In this document: positions 17,472 through 25,889 of the stretch, one piece after another | How positions within the stretch are numbered: the stretch's first letter is position 1 | Layout of the letters: every line of letters begins with the position of its first letter | DNA from: Adhaeribacter swui | GTDB taxonomy: Bacteria; Bacteroidota; Bacteroidia; Cytophagales; Hymenobacteraceae | Reading direction: 5' to 3' | DNA length: 64,000 bases | Assembly: GCF_014217805.1 (NCBI RefSeq) | Contig: NZ_CP055156.1 | Span: forward strand, 5,834,585 to 5,898,584 | Position numbers and translations under genes: made by a program | The notes under the pieces: model-generated | Told to the model about the DNA's origin: nothing | The model's database searches: none | Seen by the model: only the letters and a program-made list of their open reading frames with translations

Positions 17472-18953
17472 TTACTGACTGCTTACATCAAGCCCTTGCC
17501 AGGGCAAATATGGTTCGGTTAAAATAGAGGGGTCGTAGCCTTCCCGGAAACCCTGATCGTATTTTACTAAAAAGCGTTCGAGTTCCTGCACAGTTTTCGG
17601 GTGGTCGCGGTAGGCATACTGCGCGGTACGGGCTACTTTTCTAAAATAATTAGGCTGAATTTTTTCGGTATTATTCATTTTCTTCTCGCCCAGCATGTAG
17701 GGCACCATAAACAAAATAGCTTTTTCTAAGCTTTTACCGTCTTCTTCCAGGGTCCAGAGGTTAATGCCCTGGATAGATAAAATACGCGCCAGCCGTACCC
17801 AGGCTTGTAAGGCTTTGTTGCTGTACATGTTGGGTTTAGCCCGATCCAATTCGTGTTCCAGACCGCCATCGGCGTTCATTTCGTCGGATAAGCGTTCTTT
17901 AATGCGGGGCAAACGTTGGCGGGCATACGAGGTATCGCCGCCGTAAATAGCAAAGGCCGCCCGCATGCTTTCGTAGATCACCCCAATGTTGCCAACGGTT
18001 CTTTTATCGGCTTGTTTACCGGTGGGGCTGTTGGCCATCCAATCGGCCATATCGGCGAACCATTTCCGGATCTGGCGGTCGAACTCGGGCGTGTAGTGCT
18101 TGCTGGTTTGCAGCAGCAACAAGGCATCCACAATATCCACGAGCTTCTCTCCTTCTACGGCCGTTTCTATCCGGATTTTCTTTTTCCCCGGTATGAGTTG
18201 GGCGTAATCCAGATTAGGGTTCATGCGGGTAGCCGGATCCAGAAAAAATTGCTGGCAGTACTCAATGGCGCGGGCCGCAAACTTTTCTTTTTCTACGGGG
18301 TCGCTGCTGGCTACGTAAGCCAAGGCTAAATCCGGCACCACTTTACCGATGCCTTTTTGCAGCTTTTCGGTGTCGCCAATTTTTTTGCTTAAACCGTTGC
18401 CTTTGCCATCTATTTTTTCCCAGCTGCCATCGGGTTGCTGATGCCAGTAAGGGGCCACGGTATTAAAATTGTGCTTATCGTCGGTATCTACCATGTAGGT
18501 TTTGGTGGTAATTACCTGAATGGGTTGCTGCAAGGCTTTGTACCCGTTGGTAATGGCTTTTTCTACTGCTTTGCTCAAAAGCAGATTACCGGAAGAAGCA
18601 GCCCGCAAATTTTTGTTTAATAAGGCCGTATTGGTCATTACGCCGCGGGCACCTGGCTTAACCGGTACGTCGGGTAATTTTTTACCGGAAGGAGTTATTT
18701 TTTTAAATTTTGTGGTGTCTTGCGCTGCCTGGCGTTTCGGTACCTGCTTTAAAGCCAACGTTTCCGGAAGAGCCGGTGTTTCCTGGGCAACCAGCCGGGT
18801 TGCTGTATTTACTTGCGGAGTAGAATCGGGCAAAAGTTTAATATCGGCAGTTGAAGGCAAAGCAGTAGCGCTTTGATTATTTTCCGTTTTTTTTTCGAAA
18901 GTACAAGCAATGGTTAAATCAAAGCAAAGTAAAAGCAGAGCAAATTGTTTCAT
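17472..18953 (-). CDS. Alginate-lyase-superfamily (PL5-like) lipoprotein
   Basis: A 493-residue probable lipoprotein (lipobox TIAC, Cys17). Residues about 20-130 are low-complexity and rich in Thr/Pro/Lys. From about 150 it follows the PL5 alginate lyase fold: VDTDDKHNFNTVAPYWHQQ (matching the DYxSxGPYWWPDP segment), KLQKGIGKVVPDLALAYV, then GGLEHELDRAKPNMYSNKAL (matching the ELERT/TRALxY segment). The catalytic NNH motif expected before the tyrosine helix reads GNIGVIYESM (Asn322-Gly324), so the active-site histidine appears to be missing. It may be a binding protein or use other residues. No polysaccharide-degradation neighbours; it stands alone. Confidence 0.72.
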   Translation of the reverse strand: MKQFALLLLCFDLTIACTFEKKTENNQSATALPSTADIKLLPDSTPQVNTATRLVAQETPALPETLALKQVPKRQAAQDTTKFKKITPSGKKLPDVPVKPGARGVMTNTALLNKNLRAASSGNLLLSKAVEKAITNGYKALQQPIQVITTKTYMVDTDDKHNFNTVAPYWHQQPDGSWEKIDGKGNGLSKKIGDTEKLQKGIGKVVPDLALAYVASSDPVEKEKFAARAIEYCQQFFLDPATRMNPNLDYAQLIPGKKKIRIETAVEGEKLVDIVDALLLLQTSKHYTPEFDRQIRKWFADMADWMANSPTGKQADKRTVGNIGVIYESMRAAFAIYGGDTSYARQRLPRIKERLSDEMNADGGLEHELDRAKPNMYSNKALQAWVRLARILSIQGINLWTLEEDGKSLEKAILFMVPYMLGEKKMNNTEKIQPNYFRKVARTAQYAYRDHPKTVQELERFLVKYDQGFREGYDPSILTEPYLPWQGLDVSSQ

Positions 18954-19274
18954 AGGAATCAGTATAACACCAAACCAGCCTTTTCGGTTGAGATTTACGC
19001 GAAAAAATTATACCAGAATTAAATCTTTTCTTTTTTAAATCTAAAACATGGCATACAATCTTCTAACGATAAAGCAACGTGAAGTAAGGTAAATAGCACT
19101 ATATTTCTTTAGTTAGCCTACGAACAAAGTACCGGTTCTCTTATTTTTTGCAGTTAATTGCTTGTAATAACCGATCCTGGTACGGGGTATACCAACAACA
19201 GATTTTATACGCTTCACATTACCACTACCCCAAACCAGGAACCGGTATCATCTTTATCCTGGATAAATTTTAAT
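18954..19274. other. Intergenic region
   Basis: The minus-strand lipoprotein gene should have its promoter here, and the membrane-protein gene ends at its right side. No gene, exact promoter consensus or strong hairpin was seen. Confidence 0.35.
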
Positions 19275-19565
19275 TTAACTGCCGGCAAACGGTGTTCCCA
19301 GTATTCCTACTGCCAGTTCTAACCAAATCAGGGCCAAGGCCACAAGAATAGCGGCGCAAATAACTACCCGGCGATTGATTGTACTTACCTTTCTTATTAC
19401 CAGTGCGCATAAAAGCCCCGTGCCGAGCAACAATACAGCGGCCACTATAAAATCGAACAAGGACCAGTTTACTTCTGCAGTAAATTGCATGGCCACGAAA
19501 GGGATAAACAACAGCAGCGCTACTATGAGCACCATGCTCCATAATCTTTTGTTTTGCATAATCAT
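19275..19565 (-). CDS. Small membrane protein (three predicted helices)
   Basis: A 96-residue hydrophobic protein with three predicted membrane spans (MVLIVALLLFIPFVAMQF, FIVAAVLLLGTGLLCALVI, VVICAAILVALALIWLEL) joined by short loops. I cannot assign a family. It follows the DUF4153-like gene by 115 bases on the same strand, so it is probably the last gene of that cluster. An overlapping minus frame at 19270-19542 is less hydrophobic and Cys/Arg-rich, so it was taken as a shadow. Confidence 0.7.
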   Translation of the reverse strand: MIMQNKRLWSMVLIVALLLFIPFVAMQFTAEVNWSLFDFIVAAVLLLGTGLLCALVIRKVSTINRRVVICAAILVALALIWLELAVGILGTPFAGS

Positions 19566-19680
19566 CTGTTATTAAATTTTTAAAATTTTAGAATTCCAAT
19601 CCTATAAAATCAGGCATCTTATTTATACTGTATTACCTGAATCACTTTATTAATACTGTTTTTTTAATTCATTTCACTTG

Positions 19681-20925
19681 CTATTTAAAGTTGAAAAGTA
19701 AAGGAAAAATGAAAACTACGATTAATGTCCAGATAAAGTAAATGGGCAAGTACCTTGCAATGGCTTGACCTACTGCGCTAATAGCAACTTTTTGGGTAAT
19801 GTTTTTATAAAGCATAACCGTTATTAGAAGCAGATGAACCATTATTAAAACATTAGCGCCCAGCACCGCCACGCGGTTCGGCGTAATCCCCCACTCCACT
19901 AAACGAAATAATATGGCCGATAACGCAATGCCATTTACCACTACCGTAACAAAAGCCAGTAGCAAAAGCACGCCGGTGTTTAAAGGAGCAATGGGTTTAT
20001 TTGAGCTTTCGGCCACAGAAAAGAATATTAAAGCCATTACCCCCATTAAAAGTAGGTTAAACAGCAACAGAAATTCGCGGTCGTTGTAAGGGTCTTTGCC
20101 CGAAAAGATAATGGCACCCAAATAAATAACCAGCATTACGAGTACCAACGGGCTGAATACTTTGGCAATAACCGGTGACACTTTGTTTACCAGTTGCGGG
20201 TTAGTCTGGGTAAGGTGGGTGGCTACAATAGGCACGGCGGGCAATCCAAAAGCAGCAACGTATTTAAAATAAAACTGATCGATGGGTAAGTTTATCAGTA
20301 AGAATAAATTTATGGTGATCGCCGTCATAATAACGCCAGCAATTCCCAGAAGCGCACACATTACAGCCAAATCGCCGTTGAAACGCAAAAAATCCAGCCG
20401 TTTTTGGGTTGAACGAAAATCGTCGCCGGCAAACGAAACTCCCAAAACGGCCCATAGCAACAAAGGCAAATGGATGCAGGCTAAAATTAAAGTATCGCTT
20501 TCGGGTTGGTGGGGCAATAAGTTAATGTATACCAAACAAACAAGCAGAACTCCAGCCAGGAACGCTTTCTTGTTACCAGGAATTTTGTTTTTCCAGACAA
20601 AATAAGCTGCTAAAAACGGGAACACGATAAAGCCGATATTACGCGGATAAAAGAATTCTTCGCTAACAGCGAAAATTGCGGGCCATTTAGCCAGCAAACC
20701 CGCCAGCAAACAGGCCAGCACCACAAACTTAAGTTCTTTAGCGGATCCCCAGGCTATTTCGTCGGTTTCGTAACGCAACCTTTCGTACCAGAAGTTGGCC
20801 AGTACATTATTGTTTAATTGGGGGTAAATCTCCTGAAATTGTTGCTTAAAAGCGGCTTTATTGTTTCGGTATAGCTGCTCCAGTTGCGCTGGGTCGTGGA
20901 GGTGAGCTAAAATGTCGTCGCGCAT
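19681..20925 (-). CDS. DUF4153-like polytopic membrane protein
   Basis: A 414-residue inner-membrane protein. A soluble N-terminus of about 65 residues (ending LRYETDEIAWGSAKE) precedes about ten or eleven predicted membrane helices. The layout and the segment LLWAVLGVSFAGDDFRSTQKRLDFLRFNGDL resemble the DUF4153 family, which has no defined function. It is flanked on the same strand by small membrane proteins (54 bases upstream, 115 downstream), suggesting one operon and perhaps one complex. No transporter signature or catalytic motif was recognised. Confidence 0.78.
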   Translation of the reverse strand: MRDDILAHLHDPAQLEQLYRNNKAAFKQQFQEIYPQLNNNVLANFWYERLRYETDEIAWGSAKELKFVVLACLLAGLLAKWPAIFAVSEEFFYPRNIGFIVFPFLAAYFVWKNKIPGNKKAFLAGVLLVCLVYINLLPHQPESDTLILACIHLPLLLWAVLGVSFAGDDFRSTQKRLDFLRFNGDLAVMCALLGIAGVIMTAITINLFLLINLPIDQFYFKYVAAFGLPAVPIVATHLTQTNPQLVNKVSPVIAKVFSPLVLVMLVIYLGAIIFSGKDPYNDREFLLLFNLLLMGVMALIFFSVAESSNKPIAPLNTGVLLLLAFVTVVVNGIALSAILFRLVEWGITPNRVAVLGANVLIMVHLLLITVMLYKNITQKVAISAVGQAIARYLPIYFIWTLIVVFIFPLLFNFK

Positions 20926-20979
20926 GGCTAAATTTTAAAAATTTAAAAAATGATACTGAGGTAAGTATATGCTTATTGT

Positions 20980-21303
20980 TTAATCCCAGTGCCCCGTTAC
21001 ACTCAGGGCCGCAATTAAACTTAGCCACAATATCAAGCAATAAACCAAGGCGCAGCTTATATTTACGAGCCATTTTCTCCCATTGCTTCCTTGTCGCGCT
21101 GGCTCCACCAGGTAGTAAATTATTCCGCCAATAGCGCCACCTACCGAAACCGTAAGCAAAGGTAACAACACCCAAGCTCCATAATCCACGTCCATAGCCT
21201 GTAATTGCACAATAAAAATAGTAACGAGCCCAAGCGCAATTAAGGCTCCTTGTCCAGCACGTTTACCTACTGTTTGGGTCTGAATTTCTCTGGGAGTCAT
21301 CAT
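20980..21303 (-). CDS. Small membrane protein upstream of the DUF4153-like gene
   Basis: A 107-residue protein with a short polar N-terminus (MTPREIQTQTVGKRAG) and three predicted membrane helices (GALIALGLVTIFIVQL, WVLLPLLTVSVGGAIGGIIYYL, ISCALVYCLILWLSLIAAL). Not assigned to a family. It is probably the first gene of a three-gene membrane cluster running to 19275. Confidence 0.72.
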   Translation of the reverse strand: MMTPREIQTQTVGKRAGQGALIALGLVTIFIVQLQAMDVDYGAWVLLPLLTVSVGGAIGGIIYYLVEPARQGSNGRKWLVNISCALVYCLILWLSLIAALSVTGHWD

Positions 21304-21771
21304 AATGGGATACTGGTTTTAGAATTAAAAATAAATAACAATCAATAAAAGAACTTTGCTTTACAAAGTATAGAATCAAAAAAATTTCTGCTCACTGCTT
21401 TAATCCCAAGTCATGTATCAGCCTTTTAAATTATTCCAAATTAGAAGGTAGATACATAACTTGCTTTAACTTAATGTTAATTGCCTAATTTTTTAAAATA
21501 AGTAATTCCTAATCTCTCAGCGCAACTGTATCGGTAATCATACTTCCAAACGCAAAAATCAAAACCATCTCACCAGCAGAAACTATGTTTAGGTTATTCA
21601 GTGGTTAAATACTAACGAAACAATGCCCTTGCTCTGATTTTACCTGAACATTTTAGCTGATATACTTTAAAAATAATATTAAAGTACTTTGCACTTCAAA
21701 GCTACTGATTGATAACGTATTTACAAGCAAGATGGTTAATATATTTTTTTATTTATCAAGTTGGGCTTATC

Positions 21772-21801
21772 TATAAATAAGCCTTTAAAGGTTTATTTAT
21801 A
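21772..21801. repeat. Near-perfect 30-bp palindrome
   Basis: TATAAATAAGCCTTT and AAAGGTTTATTTATA abut with no loop and differ by one mismatch pair. It overlaps the stop of a short minus-strand frame (21797-21979) and could be that frame's terminator or a protein-binding site. Confidence 0.5.
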
Positions 21802-21979
21802 AAATTATAAACAAGTTGAAAGCTCTCGGAGCGAGTTTTGAAGCATTTTTTATCTTGTATAGTAGTACTAAACCTGGCAATGGGTTTTCGTCCCAATTAA
21901 TACCGGCCATCTCCCCGCATTTTAGCAGCAAAAAATCTAAAAGTTCTTTTAATGAATAAATATAAATAGCGGACACCAC
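21797..21979 (-). CDS. Possible small ORF of unknown function
   Basis: A 60-codon frame starting with GTG. The composition is protein-like (IYSLKELLDFLLLKCGEMAG, then INWDENPLPGLVLLYKIKN), but the protein is unrecognised. A palindrome sits at its 3' end. It could be a gene remnant. Confidence 0.25.
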   Translation of the reverse strand: MVSAIYIYSLKELLDFLLLKCGEMAGINWDENPLPGLVLLYKIKNASKLAPRAFNLFIIL

Positions 21980-22135
21980 GCCCTTATAAGTATAGTGCTA
22001 ATTATTCTTATTTATTTAAATAGCAGGTCTGCGAGGCGCCGCGTATTTTAAACTTTATTCATTAATATTAGCTCCAGAAAAACTTTACATCTGGGTATTT
22101 GTAATTTTACCAAAACAAATTCTTACAACGCTACT

Positions 22136-23215
22136 ATGATCCCGGCTATTTTCGACCAATGGAGCCAATCCAGCAAAAAGGTACTGTATATCTTTAATCT
22201 GCAAAGCAAACAGTTTGATTACCTCAGTACTGCCTTTGAGTTTATTTGGGAAATAAACCGGGATTTAATTTTAAAAAATCCCGGGCAACTCTTTGCGCTG
22301 GTGGAAGAAGATGATCGCGAGGCCGTCGGATTACGTTTCGAGAAAGCCTGCCAGGGCAATGCTTGTGAAATTGAATTTGGTTTAGAGTTTCCGGATAAAC
22401 GCTTGAAGCAGGTAAAAGTAGATGCCCAACCCATCGCGGACGGATCTGGCACGCTTACACACTTAATGGGCTATGCCGAAGACGTTACCCAACAAGCCCA
22501 ATACCGCGAGCACTTGCTGGAGTTTGGCCGCAAAAAAAATAACGTATTGCAGGTGGTAGCCCACGATTTACAGGGCCCTTTAGCTATTATGAAAGGCGTA
22601 ACTTCTTTACTGAGTATGGACCATGCCGAGGGCCGTTACGAAGAAATTGCCAATTACACCGAGTTAATCGACCGGGCTTACGAAGATTGCTTAAAATTAA
22701 TAAAAGAAGTATTACAGGACGAACATATAAAGTCGGCGGGCACCCCGGTTAAAAGAAAACGGTTTGATGCCGTAGAAAAAACCCGTCAAACCGTGGAGTA
22801 TTACATTAAATCTCAGGTAGTAAAAGTGCCCATTCTGGTAGAAAGTCCGGAAGACAAAATAATTGTGGAGCTGGATGAGATGAAGTTTACCCAGATTTTA
22901 AATAACCTGATAACAAATTCGATAAAATTTACTCCGGCAAACGGAAAAATTTCGCTCGTTTTAAATACACATGGTTCTGATTTTATATTAACGCACACCG
23001 ATACGGGTATTGGTATTCCGGAAGAAATACAACCTTACTTGTTTGATAAGTACAGCAACAAGGCCCGCAGAAATGGCTTAAACGGCGAAGAACCCAATGG
23101 CATTGGCTTGTCTATTATTAAAGATCTGGTAGAAGTACAAGGCGGGCGAATAGCCCTGAAAAGTCAGGAAAATAAGGGCACTACTTTTACTTTAACTTTT
23201 CCGTTGCTGGCTTAA
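22136..23215 (+). CDS. PAS-domain sensor histidine kinase, soluble and orphan
   Basis: A 359-residue kinase with no membrane segment. Residues about 15-125 form a PAS-like domain. A HisKA dimerisation helix follows with the phospho-acceptor in VVAHDLQGPLAIMKGV, then an HATPase domain: N box ILNNLITNSIKFT, G1 HTDTGIGIPEE, F box YLFDKYSN and G2 NGIGLSIIKDLVEVQGG. All boxes needed for activity are present. There is no response regulator nearby, so the partner is unknown. Being cytosolic, it probably senses an internal signal or another protein through PAS. The gene is monocistronic and followed by a MITE-like element. Confidence 0.9.
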   Translation: MIPAIFDQWSQSSKKVLYIFNLQSKQFDYLSTAFEFIWEINRDLILKNPGQLFALVEEDDREAVGLRFEKACQGNACEIEFGLEFPDKRLKQVKVDAQPIADGSGTLTHLMGYAEDVTQQAQYREHLLEFGRKKNNVLQVVAHDLQGPLAIMKGVTSLLSMDHAEGRYEEIANYTELIDRAYEDCLKLIKEVLQDEHIKSAGTPVKRKRFDAVEKTRQTVEYYIKSQVVKVPILVESPEDKIIVELDEMKFTQILNNLITNSIKFTPANGKISLVLNTHGSDFILTHTDTGIGIPEEIQPYLFDKYSNKARRNGLNGEEPNGIGLSIIKDLVEVQGGRIALKSQENKGTTFTLTFPLLA

Positions 23216-23263
23216 TTTGATCGAGGCACCGGCGTTATTTGCCGTTAATTTTTTAAATATTAG

Positions 23264-23448
23264 TTTGCAATGCTGGCCGCTCTCCGGCCGGTACTACCAT
23301 TTCCTACGGGTTGCACTAAGTGGTAGTACAACTAATACTCGGGGCGAGTTCTGGCAATTAAAGGCAAATGGTAGCCCAGACTTTTGTTCGTGTCCCTGTG
23401 CGCAGATACTGTAAACGGAACTGCGGAGAGCGGGAGCAGCATTGCAAA
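23264..23448. mobile_element. MITE-like element with about 23-bp imperfect terminal inverted repeats
   Basis: The left end TTTGCAATGCTGGCCGCTCTCCG (23264-23286) is the inverse of the right end (CGGAGAGCGGGAGCAGCATTGCAAA, 23424-23448), with TTTGCAATGCTG and GCTCTCCG exact. Inside is a perfect 9-bp inverted pair, GTACTACCA/TGGTAGTAC (23291-23299, 23321-23329). No transposase and no convincing ORF are present, and the element is GC-richer than its surroundings. It lies 48 bases after the histidine kinase stop. No clear target duplication was found. Confidence 0.55.
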
Positions 23449-24044
23449 GAGTTACAAGACGCCGGATTAAGCTATTCGATTTAACTTTAGTCTAGCCAAG
23501 CCAAATACCAAACTTTTTTATTTCAAGCACCTTAATTGCAGCGACTTATTTCTTCAGTTACTTATTCTTATTTTTTAAAAAATCAGCTTTTCAATTTTTA
23601 TAAAAATCCAACTTTATATCCCAGCCTTTGCGTTTTTTAAAATTGCGATAGTACTTGTTGTTCCTCAGATATTTTTTTTAAAACACCTCGAAAGAAATTA
23701 CTATTGTTTACAACAAAACAGGTACTATCACCCGAACTTTCGTTTATATATTCTGTAGAGCTGCCATTTGTTACCCTGTATTTTAATTTTTTGTTTTTTT
23801 ATCTGAGTTTAGGCGTTTTTGTCTTCTCTAATGAAAGCAAATGAAGATATGCTGATTGCGATAGCTTTTCAATGAAGTATGGCCCACTTAAGAAATAAAT
23901 AAATTCTATAACTTTCCGGATATTTAGGAAAACAGAAGGCAATTTACTAACCAGAAAGGATAATTGTACTTTTTCCCCGGACGCGTATTGTTCTTCCTCT
24001 GAGCTGGAGTAGCAGATTTTATAAGGAATCTTATAAATTAAATT
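23449..24044. other. AT-rich intergenic region
   Basis: Gene-free DNA between the MITE-like element and the 3' end of the anti-sigma-like gene. Long T-runs and short AT palindromes are present, with no ORF, terminator hairpin or recognisable RNA. Confidence 0.35.
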
Positions 24045-24875
24045 TTAAAATTCTTCCAGCCACCGGGCTGCTTCTTGGCTGCCTTCGGCTTTTGTTTTTA
24101 CTACCTGTTGTAAAACTTGTTTGGCTTCGTGCTGGTCTCCGGGCTGGTTCCGCAGCATTAAGGTTACTGCTTGCAGGAAAAGTCCGGGATTGTCCGACGA
24201 TTCTTGTTTATGAGCTAGTTCGGTAAACTCCCGCAAAGCCTGGTCATACGCTTTAGTTCGCAGGTAAACCATCCCCGTATATTTTTTTGCCGCTTCATCA
24301 TCCGGATGAGTTTTTAATAATCCCTGAAAATAACGCAAAGCCGAATTAAATTCCTGATTGTTGAAAGCTGTAATGCCGGCCTCTAAACTATCCAGGCCTG
24401 GATTTTTCACGGTATATCTTCCGGCTAAACCAAATTGCAGGGTATCTTCGGGCACGCTAACTGTTTGGTTTATGTGTTGCAAATTTTCTTTCACGTAAGC
24501 ATTTGCCAGGTACTGCACATCGGCTGTTGACCGGAAAAAGGCAAAATACGTAACCAACAACAGTACAGCGCTGGCAGCTACGGCCGTAAGTATTTTGAAA
24601 ATATTCCGGGAATACAGCGGCACCACTTTAGCTACTGCTTGTGGCTCATTTTCAAAATATTTATTATTTAAGTTACTTAAGGTGCTTTTCAGGGCATTAT
24701 TCTGTAACTTGTATTTTTCGTAGCCCCGCATATCGGCATCAATGGTACGGTACATTTGCAACGCACTTTGCAGTTCTGGATCGGTAGTTAAATCCGCTTC
24801 AAACTGTTTTTTATCGCTCGGACTCATTTCGTTATTTAAGTAAGCTTCTATTTTCTCTAAATAATCTGTATTCAT
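24045..24875 (-). CDS. Membrane TPR protein, putative anti-sigma factor
   Basis: A 276-residue single-pass protein. The N-terminus (YLEKIEAYLNNEMSPSDKKQ, then FEADL) looks like the sigma-binding start of Bacteroidota anti-sigma/'zinc-finger-less' proteins. A membrane helix lies near residues 92-115 (ILTAVAASAVLLLVTYFAFF), and the periplasmic part is TPR-like (GITAFNNQEFNSALRYFQGL, TGMVYLRTKAYDQALREF). It begins 4 bases after the sigma-factor stop, so translation is probably coupled. This pairing is how membrane anti-sigma factors are usually encoded. Direct sigma binding is inferred. Confidence 0.75.
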   Translation of the reverse strand: MNTDYLEKIEAYLNNEMSPSDKKQFEADLTTDPELQSALQMYRTIDADMRGYEKYKLQNNALKSTLSNLNNKYFENEPQAVAKVVPLYSRNIFKILTAVAASAVLLLVTYFAFFRSTADVQYLANAYVKENLQHINQTVSVPEDTLQFGLAGRYTVKNPGLDSLEAGITAFNNQEFNSALRYFQGLLKTHPDDEAAKKYTGMVYLRTKAYDQALREFTELAHKQESSDNPGLFLQAVTLMLRNQPGDQHEAKQVLQQVVKTKAEGSQEAARWLEEF

Positions 24876-24879
24876 TACA

Positions 24880-25449
24880 TTACCATTTCAAAGTATTAAA
24901 CTGCGGGTCGCGCTTTATTAGATTAATTAATTTATCCATACAACCCACCTTTTTTTTGCGGGCAAAGGCGTAACTTATTTGTAAATCCTCGGCTACTTCT
25001 TCCATGGATTTTCCGCTCCAGTTTAACCGGAGCAGTTCGGCGCATTTGCCGCCTAGTTCGTCTAGTTTCTCATTCAATAATTGTAGCCGTTGCTCCTGTA
25101 TTAGGCATTCTTCGGCCAGTTGCAAGCTGTCTTCTCCTATTTCCATTTCTTCGGGGTCTGTTACGGAAGAATGTGACTTTTTCTTGTTTAAAACTTTAAG
25201 CCAAAGATTCTTACAAATAGAATAAATAAAGGCATCAAAAGGGCAAGACAAAATAAGCCCCTGCGTTTTTGCTCTGTGCGAAATAGCCAATAAAGCTTCC
25301 TGAAAAATATCACCCGCCTCGGCTTCCGTACCATTATTTTTTATAACCATCCACTTAATTTTGCCGGAGAACCTTCGGTAAATTTCTTCTACCAGAATTT
25401 CGTTGTTAGATACTAAGGCTTCGATGTATTTTTGATCTGGATGTTTCAT
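24880..25449 (-). CDS. ECF-type sigma-70 factor
   Basis: A 189-residue alternative sigma factor. Region 2 covers about residues 18-85 (EEIYRRFSGKIKWMVIKN, EAEAGDIFQEALLAISHRA, FDAFIYSICKNLWLKVLN). A polar linker follows, and region 4 lies near 130-180 (LGGKCAELLRLNWSGKSMEE, then VAEDLQISYAFARKKK), a helix-turn-helix for the -35 element. It is coupled to the membrane TPR gene that follows and is about 440 bases downstream of the exported M48-type protease gene on the same strand. Genes of that protease and of the divergent CHAT protease are candidate targets, but this is untested. Confidence 0.88.
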   Translation of the reverse strand: MKHPDQKYIEALVSNNEILVEEIYRRFSGKIKWMVIKNNGTEAEAGDIFQEALLAISHRAKTQGLILSCPFDAFIYSICKNLWLKVLNKKKSHSSVTDPEEMEIGEDSLQLAEECLIQEQRLQLLNEKLDELGGKCAELLRLNWSGKSMEEVAEDLQISYAFARKKKVGCMDKLINLIKRDPQFNTLKW

Positions 25450-25889
25450 CCAGCGTAAATTATGTAAAGTTTTAATGTTTATAAAATGAGTGGCTGTAAA
25501 ATCATCCAGAAAGTTAGGCTTACAACCTTATTTCGTAATTGTTAATTATTAAAAAATTTTAAAATATAAACTCTATTAACTTTGGCGGAAAACCAGCACC
25601 AATCAATCTTACATACTTTTAACGGCCGGTTTGTTACCGCTACAATAAAAATTTTTAAAAAAATTGCTTGAGTTTGAATTTGTTATTTTAGGTTTAGGTG
25701 AGTGGCAACTACGAATTATCCTGCTTAGCAATAAAACCAGTGGACTTGTAAAAAGCGTAACAAAGACTTTAAAATGAACAAAGTATATTTTGTACGTACA
25801 AAAAAATACAACCTTTTTTCCGGCGTAATCAGGCCAAAAAAAAGGCTGTAGTCTAGCTAATATTAAATTAAAAACGGCGTTGTTTTGCC
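25450..25889. other. Intergenic region upstream of the sigma-factor gene
   Basis: It must contain the promoter of the sigma/TPR pair and the end of the M48-type gene. No exact promoter consensus was found. A Cys/Phe-rich minus-strand frame (25609-25917) overlaps the protease gene and is not credible. Confidence 0.35.

Larger units (their letters stand above)
21304..22135. other. Long AT-rich intergenic region with a palindrome
   Basis: It separates the divergent membrane cluster (minus) and histidine kinase gene (plus). Apart from a possible 60-codon minus-strand frame (21797-21979) and the palindrome at 21772-21801, nothing was recognised. Confidence 0.4.

Noticed and set aside
19270-19542. 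Alternative minus-strand frame over the 96-aa membrane protein
   Set aside because: Rich in Cys, Arg and Gly with no hydrophobic periodicity, whereas the other frame gives three clean membrane helices.
23217-23414. Plus-strand frame of 65 codons after the kinase
   Set aside because: Starts at a TTG overlapping the kinase end and runs through the MITE-like element; Cys/Ser-rich, random-looking.
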